A stretch of DNA of 64,000 nucleotides from Phialocephala subalpina (taxonomy: Eukaryota > Ascomycota > Leotiomycetes > Helotiales > Mollisiaceae): positions 191,767 to 255,766 of the forward strand of contig FJOG01000050.1 in assembly GCA_900073065.1 (NCBI GenBank), given 5' to 3'. Below are positions 42,795 through 55,905 of the stretch, piece after piece; positions within the stretch are counted from its first letter, which is position 1, and each line of letters opens with the position of its first letter. A model generated the notes under the pieces. It searched no databases. It worked only from the letters and a program-made list of their open reading frames with translations, and was not told the DNA's origin. Both the position numbers and the translations under genes were made by a program.

Positions 42795-45298
42795 ATGTCA
42801 GAATCAACATCTCCCACCGCAAACTCGTCAATGCCTTCGCACTTGAGACGAAAGCACCCGTGCGTGCTCTGTCAGCAGAGGAAAGTCAAGTGCGATCGCA
42901 ACGAACCATGTCAAAACTGTACGAAGGCAAGAGTGGAGTGCATTTCACCCCTAACATTGCCACCGAAGAAGAGGAAAAGGAGGTTCCCTGAAGCGGAACT
43001 CTTGGCAAGGATCCGGAGGTATGAGGATGCTTTGAAAAGCTATGGCGCGGATATCGATGCCATCAATGGGGAGGGAGGCAGCAATGGAGCAGGTCATCGA
43101 GGACCTACGACTCTTGCTGCAAAGCAAGCTGAAACAGAGTCGAATGTGATGCCAAGAGCGGAGGTGGTAGCTCAACCCATCCGATCCTTATCCATTAGGA
43201 GGTCCCTGAAGCACGTCAAGAAGTAAGATCTCATCTCAGCTTTTCTTCTGAACAACAGCTAATTTCAATAAGCAATCTTTGGACAGGCATCAATGCCGAG
43301 GTCAGTAACGTGCCGCACTTTCCATAGGCAACGTTTTCAGTCTCCCAGCCTTGCCTTGACACTCTCGGTCTGCCCGCTTTCCAGGAGGGATGACTGTAGT
43401 CGGCCACATCTATAGGACCAAACTCAATGCAGCATCTCCGCCTGTACCGGCCTCCTCGATTGTCCCATCAAGACTGGGAGATTGATAACGCTGCTCTGCC
43501 CTTTTCCTAAACCATCCTGCTGACTCTTTATCAGTTCCGAGATGCTGAAGAGATACTGCAAGGCTCATCGGACGATGAGCTGTATGAGACGCCAATTACC
43601 AGAACCTACGATGCCATCCACGGTGACGGTAGCGATTTCCTCTTCCCCACTCCATCGAAAGAGAATCTTCGAGATCTTCATCCTTCGCCAGTCCAGATCT
43701 TTCGGCTTTGGCAAACCTTCATAGATAGTGTGAACCCTCTCATCAAGATTTTCCATTCCCCCACAGTCCAACAGCAAGTCCTAGACGCTAGCGCAGACCT
43801 AGACAACATAGGGAGAGGCGTGGAAGCCTTGATGTTTGGCATTTACTCCATTTCTGTCAACTCGATGGCCGAGGATGAATGCAACAGCATGTTTGGCGAA
43901 GATAAGACTACCCTGAGAGAGAGATTTCAAGATGGTGCCCGTCAAGCATTCCGAAAATGCGGGTTGCTGCGATCCTCAGATATGACAATTCTCCAAGCAT
44001 ATGTTCTGTATCTCGTAAGTCTCGTTCTTGCCACGCACTTCTTTTCCTCTACCTAACAAGACTGCTTACATACCTAGTACTCATCTCTCAACTTTTGCAT
44101 CGACCCACGGTCTCTGTTTTGCTTGTCAGGTATTGCTGTCAGAATTGCTCAACGAATGGGTCTCAATTTCGACGGAACAAGCTATGGCCTCCTGCCATTC
44201 GAAGTTGAGATGCGACGGAGACTATGGTGGAACATCGTCCTACTCGACTTTCGAATCTCCGAGCTCTCTGGTGCAGGCTGTTCGATTCTTACGCATGTTT
44301 GGACAACGAAACTTCCTCTCAACGTCAACGACAGCGACCTGTTCCCTGATATGCGAGATCCACCATCAGAACACCCTAGACGAGTCACCGAAATGATCTA
44401 CGTCCTCCAAAGATGTGAAGCAGCAGACCTCCTTCAGAAGCTGCGCACATCCACAGACCCAATCGCAGTCAAGGACGCCGCTATCGAAGAATGCTCCAAA
44501 CGAATCGAGACGAAATACCTCCAATACTGCGATCCCTCTGTCCCCCTCCACTTCTTCAGCACCCTCATGGCACGCTCCGGGATGTGCAAACTTCACATCG
44601 GTCCCCGCCACACACACTTGAGCAACAAAAGCTTTAACAAGGAAGAGCATGACAAGTTGTTCAAATACAGCTTGACCATGATCCAAAACCACAACATAAT
44701 GATGGGAGCTAAATGTCTGAAACCATACCTCTGGCACATCCTGACAAACGCACCCTTCCCCGCACATGTATACATGATGGTATCGCTACGGCAGCGACCA
44801 ACTGGCGACCTGGCGGACGAGGCATGGAGCCACATCGCCGAGTCTTTTCGTCTTCGTGAGAAAGCATGGGGACATACCGAGACGGCCAAACGTCAAGGCA
44901 CAGCCCTCCAACTCGCCCTCGCGAATCTAACTATCAAGGCCTGGGAAGCCCGTGAGAGGGAGGTCCAGTCTGGTCTCCCTACTCCTCGCTTCATCGAGCA
45001 CCTTCGGGGTGTCATTTCAGCCAAGAAGTCGCCAAAAGTCACGCAGCAAGAAACCCCACCGGATTCTGGGGAAAGTACGGCGCCGTTTGCGGATCAATTT
45101 GGCGGTGGGTTTCAGTGGGGTTTGAATCAACCGACGAGTATGATGGACTTTGGGCAGGGGCTAGATCCGAATATCATGCCAGGACTGATGCATGATCAGA
45201 ATAATGCGATGGGGTGGGAATTTTGGAATGATTTGATGCAGACGCCTCCCATCCCTGGTTTCGATGGGAGTGTTGGGCAGGGTATTTATCCTGGTTGA
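42795..45298 (+). CDS. Zn2Cys6 transcription factor with fungal-specific middle domain
   Basis: Four exons (42795-43222, 43273-43300, 43535-44014, 44078-45298) give 718 residues. The zinc cluster, residues about 22-50, reads HPCVLCQQRKVKCDRNEPC then QNCTKARVEC: CX2CX6CX5CX2CX6C. It is followed by a basic patch PPKKRKRRF. The fungal-specific regulatory domain covers about residues 230-480, with AQRMGLNFDG and RRRLWWNIVLLDFRI as its signature. The C-terminal 80 residues are Gln/Met/Asp-rich and could activate transcription. The second exon is only 28 bases, yet it is needed to keep phase. It is a nuclear regulator with unknown targets; the divergent pectinase is the nearest candidate. Confidence 0.93.
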
Positions 45299-46201
45299 TG
45301 GGACTTTCTCCGGGTAGTTGGACTGGTCATGGGTTTCGGATGCACAATATGAATAATAGGGTTTGGATTCATATGTACCAACATATTCTATAATCTCCTT
45401 TGTGGTTGTTGACGATATCACTTTGTAGAAACAACTCCAAAACCTACTCCAAAACCTACTCCAAAAACTAGCTTTACTCAATATCTCCTTTATTCCTAAG
45501 ATCTACTTTTTAAAATGGCTGAGTAATTATAGCGCCAAGTTTTTTAGCGTTTTCTTGCGACGTATAATCAAATTTTATGCCAAAATCAGATTAAATATTA
45601 TACTACAATATCATAATATAAAATATTCAATGAAGCTTGATGGAGAGGTAGAGGCATCGAGAATTCTCATGAAAGCTGCATGGCTGAGTATAGTCGCGTG
45701 TCCTCCATGCGAGGATGGGGATAGCTTGGTCCGCTGTGCAGACCCAATACACACTTGGACCTTATTTCTACCCGCCGACTCGAATGAATATACTGTATTT
45801 CTGATGATTCAAGCAAGTTTAGCAGTAAACGAGGCAATCTTGGTCGAAAACAGGTGTCGCTTTCGAGATCCGGCAAGGCATCTGGGCTTCCCGCCTTCGA
45901 ATATCACAGCTCACTCGAGACTGGGCTTGAATCCCTTCTCAAGATAGTAGCGAACTCCACCCACTTTAACTGAGACGACAATTACTCCAGGTCGGGTTTG
46001 CCTGTTGGAGCATGCAAGAGACAGGTGGAACAAAGACCAAGTGGAGGAACGGCACAACAAGCTTAACTTTTCTCGAAAATGAAATTTGGAAGAGCACGGA
46101 GCAAGACCAATCTCGGAGAACCGAAACAATCATTAATTCCATCGTGAACTTAATATAAAACAAAAAGGAAATGCTAAGACGTAGACACCATACAGGTTGC
46201 C
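45299..46201. other. Intergenic region with a short 12-bp repeat
   Basis: Near 45428-45468 the unit CTCCAAAACCTA occurs about three times in tandem. The section 45480-45640 is AT-rich. Frames at 45555-46163 are antisense to each other and unconvincing. Confidence 0.5.
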
Positions 46202-46989
46202 TCAGACTTCTATTTTAATCCTTCGCTCCTGTATCGGCATCGCTGGACAGCGTCTACATTGACACCCAGTGGCAGCAAGCACTTTGTTTCGTCGCTCTCT
46301 CCCTACTCCGAGACCATCTGCGTCCAACAAAATTATTAAATCAATCAATCGATGCTGTAACCTTCGTAATCTATGCGTTGCTATAGAGTCGTGTCTTGCA
46401 CGTGCTTCCACAAGGTCTTTTATACCCCTCTCGATTGGGCCGAACCAAGCGTGAAATTTTGGATCGGAAGCATGTTTTCAACAAAAGTTGAATAACCAAT
46501 ACAATAATATTCGTCGCCATCTTTCTCCGTCATTATCTCTCCAATTGCCATCTGCTGTCCCCGCCACAGCATAAATGGACGCTCTCCAGGACGAACATCC
46601 ATTGCAAGCTCATTAGTAACAATTTCCAGCATGTGACTGAGCTCACTATTCGCCGTGGAGAAGCGCAGGAACTGAGCCTGTCGACGAAGAATAAACGTCC
46701 AAGATAAATATTGCCCTAAAAGGAAGGCCGTGTAGACATAGACCAAGTCCCTTTTGTCGTCGTCGTCGTGAAAGCTGAGAAGGCCTCCCTGCACGATTGC
46801 AAAGATTCTTGATTGTAGGTCCATAGCCGCGAGTATGAGAGGATCGCGGTATTTGAAGCTCATGAGCGCTTTGTTCTCGGCACGTCGTTTAACCCGCTCG
46901 ATATAGAATGAATTCCATCCTGTGAAGCCGGCTGCGGCTAGAGAGCTGACGAGCGAGATGATTGCGATAATGACGGAGACGTCAACCAT
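46202..46989 (-). CDS. Fungal membrane-anchored protein with one frameshift
   Basis: From ATG 46989 the protein opens with one membrane helix (VSVIIAIISLVSSLAAAGF) followed by FTGWNSFYIERVKRRAEN. A helical region follows, including DLVYVYTAFLLGQYLSW and RPGERPFMLWRGQQMAIGE. The frame ends 15 codons after GYSTFVEN, but the next frame continues naturally as HASDPKFHAWFGPIERGI and KDLVEARARHD to a stop at 46202. One missing base in the A-run GAAAAC near 46472 would join them, so either a sequencing error or a recent inactivating deletion is likely. The intact protein would be about 262 residues. It resembles uncharacterised Pezizomycotina proteins with an N-terminal anchor. The function is unknown. 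Confidence 0.65.
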
Positions 46990-47347
46990 GATTGTGAGGT
47001 TCTGTTGAATGTATGACTAGCATGGATGATCGAAGGGGCGATAGCAATAAGTGGTGTTGTGTAGGCAGTAATCTCGAAGCCAAGAGAATTTGGGATAAGA
47101 AAGAAAAACTATGTGAAGTTCGAGTGATATTCAATGTCTTCAGCCTCGAGGCTGCGGGGCTTCGGGGTTTGGCTGAATGGTTGCTTTTTCATTGGGCACC
47201 TGGCGTGGCTGATGATCCCTGGTTTCAGCTGCAGGACTCAAGAAGCTTCAGATGAATCCAGATCCAGCCTCGCCACCATCGTCACCCTTTATCAGCATCA
47301 AGCCCCTTGGTCACTTCCCTTGTTCTGTTTCTTCATGATGCGGTACG

Positions 47348-49421
47348 ATGCAGACGCCGAAAACCTCAGGTACGGATGCAAAGAGGGGAAGGCGACGAGC
47401 ACAGTTGTCGTGCACGGAGTGTAGGAGACGGAAGCAGAAGGCGAGCGGCAGCCTTGCAGAAGCACATCAGATCATGGCTGACCTCCGCAGTGTAACCCTC
47501 GTCCAGGAGGCTCTTGCGGAAATTGTTCAAGGCGGTATCCGCCTGTTGACTGCATCTTCTTGCCGGATCCGAGGAAGCCAAAGGATAAACCTCATTCTGG
47601 TGAACCTCAGGCCGGAGCTATCCCCGCTTCAACCACTCGAGATGAACATGCTTCGAGTTCGAGCCGGTCTCCACGGTATTCGGTGATACCCCTGAGTGCG
47701 ATACTGGAACCTAGTGACGGCGTTGTCTCACGTGGCGGCTACCAGGTCTCACCTCATTCAGAGCTTGAGCTTGAAGTCGCTTCTACTTTGTCGTCGAGCT
47801 TGGGATCAGATACTGCAGGTGCTAGGAGAAGTGATACGGTCTTCAGCAGTGACACAAAATCCACACCATCCATCGACGATACCGACTCATCGCCAAACCC
47901 AGAGAAAGATCGTCATCTTCAAATTTACAAGTTATCCTCGACGAGCCCAATACCGTTCGCTGGAACATTGACTCAGATCAACGGCATGCATGGAGCATAC
48001 GTGAAAAGCACAATGCGAAACGTTGAGTTGTGGAACTTCTGTAAGTGTCTCATGTCTCTTCGTCGTCTCCTCTCAAATGCTAACGTTCGATGACCAGTTC
48101 ATCATTTCGTCGTCCCAAACATGTGTTCCGTCGACGGAAGCAACACCCCAGCTCTCTTCATTAGAGAAATCCTCCCATGGACTATTCAATCACCCCTTAT
48201 GCCGCATATAGCTATCCTCATGTCATCGACTTCTCAGACAGCAGAGCCTAATCTGCAAGTGGCAAAGGCCTCAGAGACCTTCGCCATCAAATCTCAAGTG
48301 CTGGCTCTCATCAACGAGTATCTCAAGCAGGACTTTGCACTTATTAGTACCGAAGCACTTCGTGCTGTCATACATCTCGTCGTAATGGAGGTATGTTGAT
48401 CTCTCAGCGCCATAATTTGACGATGCTGATTTTGTAGTGGTGGTGGGGCACAAGTTCAAGTCTCTGGGCTCACATGAAAGGGGTGAGACAAATGATCAAG
48501 CTGAAAGGCGGCTTTCCGTACTTGAATGACCCGGTACTTCAGCAGGTTCTCCTTGTGTGAGTATCCTACCAACTCTGTCACATTTTTATCTTACTCACAT
48601 CGAACAGCACCGACTTCGAGCTCGCTTGTTGCTTTGAAAGAGACCTGCTTCTGGTGGATCCAGTCATGGCGACACATATGGACCTTTCCATCCCTCCCAC
48701 TTACGCCGAAATACTCAGGAGCCCGTTGCTTGCCTACCATGAGACCTTTCAACATGACAGAATGGCACTCGGCCTCAGTGCGGAGGCTGCTGAGATCTTG
48801 GACGACGTGCGATTCTTGACTTTGTCCATCACTTCAGCGTCACATACGAGCAGCCCGACCAAGATTCAAAGTACAGCAGCTTGTAAATGTCCCCCGTCTT
48901 TCAAGATCTTCTCCTGAAGCTGACCTTAACCAGGGCTCCACAAACAAATATCCACTTCTCCACCCCTCACCCACGATCCCACATCCCCACCAACGACAAT
49001 CACAACAACAACCTCAGCAATCCGCCTAATAGCAACCCTCTACACCCTCTCAATCTCAACCCTTACTCCCATCTCCCAACACTGGACTTCCTCCCTCCTC
49101 GAAGATTTCTACTTCCGCCTCTTTTCTCTGAGCATGAGCCAATGGAAACAAATCCCAGGAATCTTTCTCTGGATAATGCTTGTTGCTTCTACTGGTGGCT
49201 GGAAAGATGAGGACGAGCAGAGGAAGAAGTGGTTATGGAGGAAGATGGCCGTTGCGGGAATGCAAGTGGGCATGGAAGATTTTGGGGTGAGTATTGCGTC
49301 TTTGAGGAGTTTTTGGAGGGTGCAGAGGTGGGTTGAGGAAGAGGGGAGAGGAAAAACAGAAGTCTCGAATTTAAATCAGGCCTCGGACTTTGAAGAGCCT
49401 TTAGCTGTCAACGACGACTGA
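47348..49421 (+). CDS. Zn2Cys6 transcription factor (C-terminal fungal_trans_2-like)
   Basis: Six exons (47348-47440, 47491-48040, 48098-48390, 48438-48556, 48608-48882, 48934-49421) give 605 residues. The zinc cluster is split by the first intron: SCTECRRRKQK on exon 1, then CNPRPGGSCGNC and VDC on exon 2. This gives CX2CX6CX7CX2CX8C. The first intron has a GC donor (AAG/GCGAGC) and a normal AG acceptor; without it the cluster is lost. A Ser/Thr-rich linker is followed by WNFFHHFVVPNM and an all-helical region ending WLWRKMAVAGMQVGMEDF, as in many fungal regulators with short N-terminal clusters. It is a nuclear regulator; targets are unknown. Confidence 0.88.
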
Positions 49422-49657
49422 AGCTGCAGCCAACATAAAGAAGGCGGCCAACTCAAAGGAGGTGTTATCTTGATTTGAAGTTTGGGGTACATTAATTCAT
49501 CATGTGATGCTTGGAACGTAAGTAAGTCTTGCATTACCTTTTGCTCAGGTCTAACTATAAGAAGCAACGTGAAGCCTTGCAAGATACTATAATACAAATG
49601 AGCCTGCTGTTGCCTCGAACCAGAGATCAGCTCAGCTCAAGTCAACAAAGCCTTCTC

Positions 49658-50134
49658 TCAGCAAACGAAGGCCATTCTAGACCAGGCGTATTGAAAACCA
49701 CTAGTTAAGTCTTCCTTGGAGGCTAGGACGGTATATCCTTCCTTGTTATACATAGCACCCTCGGTGGTAGGATTATACCGTTGTCCATTGTACCACATAT
49801 CAACGTCGTATGTGAGCGTCAGATCACCTTTATATAAGTAACCTTGCGGTCCGACATGGGCAACAACTGGTTGTGGCAACGAAGTATGGAATTGCCAACC
49901 GGGATCAGATGCTAGCAAATTTGTTGGGGCTTGTCCCTCGTAGCTATGTACCCGAAGATTAGCACGCCATTCTCTGTCATCTAGAAGACACGTTTTCTTG
50001 GTGAAATTATCACTTACCCGAGTGTGAGGCAGTTGTTATCGAACACGTAAGCTATTGGACCGATGTGAGCACAGTTTCCAGCAGTCTTTTGGTCACCGAT
50101 AGGCATAAGCATGTCCACAATTGTGAAGGTACAC
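49658..50134 (-). CDS. Hypothetical protein, 5' end missing
   Basis: Two exons are visible (50134-50033 approx and 49947-49658 approx), joined by a GTAAGT...TAG intron. The first starts at an intron acceptor (TTTACAG) with TFTIVDMLMPIGDQKTAG, NCAHIGPIAYVFDNNC. The second has YEGQAPTNLL, GYLYKGDLTLTYDVDMWYNG and ends AWSRMAFVC. The even Cys placement and many Tyr, Asn and Gly suggest a small secreted beta-rich protein, but no signal-peptide exon can be found in the degraded AT-leaning sequence upstream. It is either truncated or has a distant first exon. The family is not recognised. Confidence 0.5.
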
Positions 50135-51039
50135 CTGTAAAGCATGGAATCAGCTACTGCACTTTAGATTTATGCCGCAGCACTATTCCCCTCCGATACG
50201 CGTCGAGCCGTACTTCACGTTAAGTCGAAGATATTCTACTGCGGTAGTCTTATATGCGATAAGGTCGAATCACATATTACGTTTATATAAGAGAATTTCT
50301 AGTTTAAGGGCTTTAAACCCTCCGGCGATGGCGATGAGCGATTAGGAGGGGCTTGGGTGGTATAAAGCAGGAGCGTGTAAAGCATAAGCTTATATGATAA
50401 GAACTTAAGAGCTTAACGTGTTTAATTCACGTTGGAGGATGGTGTTTGTAGACGTGTATAGAAGACGATTATTATAATGCCTGTACGGGGGCAGACTTTT
50501 TTATTGGCATTTCACTTTGATTTATTGCCAAAGCGAAGCAATACATTGAAATAATAGAGAGAAAAGGCCAAGATACCGTGCTATTGGAGAAGAGAATAGG
50601 CACTGGCGGTGTGGCACTATTGTGAGCCGCAGTGAGTAAGCTGGCTTTTAGGTTGAAAGCATAGGAATGGTACACTCGATGGAATGCTCGACCAATTTAG
50701 GAACCTTAATAAGAGGAGGCCATTACATATCTCAACGAAGGTGGAGGCGGGTTAATTAAAGAGTCTTGGAACTATGCTGGAAGCTTAAAATGAACTCTGT
50801 AAATATCCTCATTATAGTGCGTCTACATAGCGCAGGTTGGCAGCTGAAAAGACTATGGATTATAAAAATAAAATAAAATTCCTAGAAGGTTCCGTCACGT
50901 GCGTCCGTTGCGGCTCTACGGTCACGTGCGTACGTCTCTGGGGCACTCTAAGATTACTATACGGGTATAACCCTTGACAATGATGGTAGAGGCGATTTTC
51001 CTGCGCAGCTTTGTAATAAAGAGAGAATAAAGAGACGAA
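50135..51039. other. Degenerate intergenic sequence
   Basis: AT-leaning, with no credible gene. CACGTGCGTNCGT-type words occur twice near 50897 and 50924. It may be decayed repeat DNA that removed the 5' end of the neighbouring gene. Confidence 0.4.
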
Positions 51040-53325
51040 TTATTGTGGCCAAGCCCCAGGCATTCTCTCCCAAGGGGACTCTATCATGCACCAGAAATCT
51101 CCCACGAAATCATCCGTTGGCTGAGATCCCCAAATTCGCCAATCATCAGGAGTGGGCCCGTACGTGAATCCAATAAGGTTCCACGTTGCTTGCACTGCTG
51201 ACAAGACTTTCCACTGTGTGTTTTTTCGGCCTAGCGGAAAAAACACATACTGGAAAGTCTTATCAACAGCGTCTTGGTCGTGAAGCTCCTTCTCTTTCTG
51301 ACCATAACTTAAAATATCGATACCAGATTGGGCAAGGACGAGGAGATAAATTCTCATTACAGCCTCAATCACAGGAGGGGCAGGTTCGGTACGTAGAGAG
51401 CCTGGGTATAGAAATCCGTGAATGACTTCCAAAAATGGCGTTCGCCGGCTATTTGACTCCCTGTCGAATCGTATGCTTTGAATATCGCAACCAGCAGCAA
51501 TACATTCTCCGAGTAACCGAAGCCAACCTATCATTTATTAGCAATACAATAAAATAGAAAAGCCAATTATTTACCATTTGGATCCTGCTTTTGGTGCCCA
51601 AATCTTGTATTCTTGTTAAAGAACCTACTTGTTGCATTTGATATTGACAATCCATAAGCTCTAACCACAGTATGCAATAAAGAGTTTCCTTCAGCATCTC
51701 GATACTTATATGAGTTGACATCGCCCAATTCCTTAGATAAAGCTATGCGAAACAGCCCAGGTGTAGAAAACGGTGTATATATGAGGTGTTGGGCAACAGA
51801 AGCACGATCGTCGAGCGAATTAGAGTAGTATTGCGGGTTAGACTGTTGTTGCAACAGAATGAAGGCCTCTTCGGGACCGGCAAACCGACGGAAAAATCCA
51901 ATGTCGAGGTCAGCACCGGACATAAGTAGCCTTATCATATCGAAAGCCCCTTTTATGTCGCCTTGAGCGGCTGTAAGTGTAAACCCTTCGTGTGCGAAAA
52001 GCCCTAATGGTGTGCTGTAAAAAAGAGTAAGGAGTGATTTCTGAAACCAAGGCCAGGCTAGCGAAGGGAAAAAGAAGCAAGCGCCAAAAGGGGGAAGAGG
52101 GAGGGGCGATGCGTCAGATATACCCACATATGTCTGCCATCCGGTGCATGTCTTTTCGCGCCTTCATCTAACAAGAATTTACATATTTTAAATCTACCAC
52201 GACGTGCAGAGTGCTGGCTATAATCAGCTGCTTTGAACAGTAGGTGTTGAAGTAGCAAATAGAAAGCTCACATGAAGCAACGTATGACCATATTCGTCTG
52301 TATCAAAAGGAGAGGCTAGACGCTCCTTGAAAAGATCTTGAAGTTTGCTTAAGGGGCCATTCTGAGCATATCCAAAGACTAAGGCGTCCTTCGATGACAG
52401 AATGTTATACGTCAAGATATTGAAATTCCATCCAGAACGAGCCCTCCTTCCTTCAGCTTCCCATGCCCGGTTGATCAGCCAAGCTGGAGCGCGAAAATAG
52501 GCGCTTATTTCATGCCTGTCTTCTTCAACTTGGCTATGGGCATTTTCCTTACAGTTTTTTACAGGAATGACTCTCCTCTTTTCGAAGGAGATGGAACCGA
52601 AGAAATAGCTAAATATTGAAGCGTCCTTGGATCCTATTACAATAGTACTCGAGACTGCGTAGTCATGGGAACCGTTGACAGAGTTGCTGACGATTTTGCA
52701 ATTCTTAAAGGAGTCTGTGGGCGTAATGGCTTCCGAAGATTTTGTTGTCCTTGATAGTCTTGCAACAATGATTTCGGGTTGCAATTGTATAAGAGACCTA
52801 GGTAAAGTCAATTCCCAACTAATAGTAGATAGATAGGAGGCTGTGTAAATGGGTGATTAAATGACAAAATTGAAAAGCAGACCTTGTATAGCTCAGCAGC
52901 GATAGATTTAAAAGCCTCACAGCACGCTCAACCTTATTCTTATATCGTTCTACTTTCTTCCTCTTCAGAACTACTTTAAGCGCAGTATGCTTCCTGCTAA
53001 ACCTTCCAGGGGCATTTATGTCTGCACCTAACTCATCAACTAGCTCTTTCAGCTGGTCTGCGGCCCGTCTGCAATGCGTCAGACATATTGCCATCGATGT
53101 ACTACCAAGTAATAGTGGTGAAACGGGATTTCGGTTTTGATCGTCCTTAATATCATCCAAGATAATGTGAAGATCTTCGATGTCTTCTAGGAGGCTGTTT
53201 ACTTCTTCTGGTGCGTCTTTGATTTCATCCCAGTAGCTTTTGAGCGTTGCAATGCTACTGCCAATCTGAGCCACTAGATTTCCGATGCTGATTCCACTGG
53301 CAATAATACCGACGAGTTCTGCCAT
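51040..53325 (-). CDS. STAND-N (PigL_N-like) and ankyrin-type protein
   Basis: The first exon (53325-52883) begins MAELVGIIASGISIGNLVAQ, then SSIATLKSYWDEIKDAPEEV and SLLEDIEDLHIIL. This is the helical N-terminal module found on fungal STAND/NLR-like proteins (Pfam PigL_N group), thought to signal or oligomerise. Exon 2 (52797-52272) ends in an ankyrin-like unit: ALVFGYAQNGPLSKLQDLF, then DEYGHTLLH. Later exons carry FKICKFLLDEGA, TAAQGDIKGAFDMIRLLMSG and DAEGNSLLHTVV, again ankyrin-type, and a unique C-terminus ending WERMPGAWPQ. The junction near 52235 does not keep phase by eye, so one boundary is wrong or the gene is damaged. No NACHT or NB-ARC ATPase is present. A role in non-self sensing is inference from the family. 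Confidence 0.75.
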
Positions 53326-55905
53326 AGCTCTGACCGTGTTTTTTACTCTTGCAAGCTCTTTCTACTTCAAAACTGCACAAGCGCGAAGCTGACGTGTATC
53401 GGTCTTGATTTATCTAGGTGATGGCAACATAGAAAGGTGCGAAGTATTTTCACTCAGTCTTGTGCTCGACGACATGATCATGGTGCGTTGGCAAGGCACA
53501 ATCAATTGCAGATTACGGCTTGGACCTCTCAGCAACAAATAGATTTTGCCCCATCACAGTGAGGGATATACGCTATTGGATTTGTGGTGGGTGTAACACG
53601 AACGGACACGAACGGCTACGAAGGGCTTCCTTCGGGCTTCATCATGGTGGGTTCTATCTATACTCGTCGCCCTGGTAATATTTAAAGGTTTTGCGTCTCC
53701 CCTACGAAGGCACCTGGACAGAAGGGAGCAGCGATGGCCTAGTTAAGAATTCCCTTCGAAATTGGTGGGAATAGGTAAGACCTGGAAGAGCTGAGGGTGA
53801 TTAGTGCCTGAGCAGTCTCTGGGGTCTTCCTCTGACTGTTTCTTCTTCGCAACGGTGTGGTGAAAGATGGCAGTTGCGGGGGTTGGGGAGAACTTGCCTC
53901 CCCTCCCTTCCCTTTCCCACCGTCCCCACGGCGTTGTCTTACGATAAGGTTGAATTTGCGAAGTTTGGTGAGTGGGAGGCTCGGGCTGTCGGCCCTCGGG
54001 AAATGGTAGCCAAATCACGAACATCAAGAAAATAGGAGATGTTAGAAACTGGTCCAATCAGAAATAATAAAGTAGCAGGCTCAAACCAAACCGACCACAT
54101 GAGCAGGGTGTGACGATTCGACCTTGCCAGTCCCCAAAGTCACGTGCCAAAAGGATTTTCCCTCACTTATGGCTGCCTTATTCTGTACTTGAATTGGGGT
54201 CTCTGTAGAGATATGAAGCAGAAATAGGTGATAGATGATACGAGGATTTGGTGATGCTTTCGAAGGCGCGAGCTTTGTGTGATAGGAGTGTTTTTATTAT
54301 TCAGAGAGTAGATTCCTGTTGCTGAATAGAGATGAAATGGCAAGAAAAACGACATTTTTTGATCTTTTATTATCAAAAGCGCACATGAGCCATTTGATTC
54401 ATCTTACAGCTTACTTGGATCAAAAAGAGTCATATTCCCACTCATAGGATTGCGTGAGTGGCTTTGATGATAACATAGTCACTTGTGAATCACTATCAAG
54501 CCATACTTCAGTTCATGAAAAGCATTGCGAATCTATCTCTACTGAAGCCCAAATGGCACAAAATCCTAGTTAAAGGACATCAGAGATCCTCCAGTAAAAA
54601 CATGCCGCCGAAATGCACTCAATGTGAGAAAGAACCCTAGTGCAAAACGACGCATCCAAGTCACGCAGTCTGTCAGATGTCGAAATCACCTCAGTTCGAC
54701 ATCCCTCGAAGCACTTACAGAAATTGCCCACCCAATCCTGAAAGCCTTCAAATTTTGCTCACCACCTCTCCCTCCAAACGCACTTCCGCATTATCTCATG
54801 CGTCACAATGAAATTGACCTCTCCACCATTTGTAGACATCGTCACTACCAGCCACCGTCATGACATCCAGTCCCATAAGGCTCCAATAGGTATATCAAGT
54901 TCTAGCAGCTTTAACAAGCTCACTTGTGACAGCTGGCGTGACAAAATGGCTTACCTGATGTCCAAACGAGCGGAAGTAAGGTGGAATCTTCGTCCCCAAG
55001 CGACTCTATGAGAATCTTGGCGACCGAAGATGGACTCGAAAGGTGAAAGGTGAAACGGTAGAGGTTTGACGTTGAAAAAAGACTTCTAGGTCTGTATTGA
55101 AGGGCGGAAGACTAGCAAGAGGTGTCAAGAAGATGGCCGAGGTCGCACGGCTTGTCTTGTGCTGACGAGAATTTAGATGGGGAATAAGGTCGCAAGATGG
55201 AGGAGGAGACTTGATGAGAAGTCCCATAAGGACACTCTGCAGATATACACAATCGCTTAGACTAACCCTCTCAGGCCCTAGCACTGATCTTTACGCCTTA
55301 TTCTAATATTTTCCGCGTTCTCACATGATACCCTCAGACTATGGAGCTTGGTCGGAAGAGTCGAAAGACTAGGCGCCAAGAGTGCAGTAAATTGAAGCTG
55401 AATTTTGAAAAGGCTTAATCTGTTGATACTGCATCATTTCGCTGATCTGAGCGGGTCAAAGTCTCTCAAATAAAACCACACCAGCATCAATGCCACACGG
55501 ATGGTGAGGCTACTAGAAATCTGAGAGATGACACACTTGACATGGGTCTAATCGACGAAGAGATCTTGGCCCAAGCAAAGTTCAAAATGCACTCGTCAAA
55601 GCTAACGTGACAATAAATCCAGGAGTGCTTCACAAAAGTCATGCTTCTCGATTTTACAATAAAACTGCTTTATATCCACCCGCAATCAAACTGACCTCGC
55701 CAGTACATCCAAGTCCCAGTACCATCGGCCTTCAAATTCGTGTAGTCCGCCATCCCCCATTTGTCCTCCTTCAGTGGAAAAGAACGCACGCCATCGCAAT
55801 CAAGCACTACTACTCCACCTCTTAGCAAGTTAGCATCGAAATGCGAACTGAATCGTGACACTGGACCATCAAGGAGCATCAACCTCGAGTACAAAATCAA
55901 CTACC
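53326..55905. other. Gene-free region
   Basis: About 2.6 kb without a recognisable gene, RNA or repeat. Frames at 53743-54057 and 55006-55284 are short, with unremarkable composition. I see nothing else in it. Confidence 0.45.
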
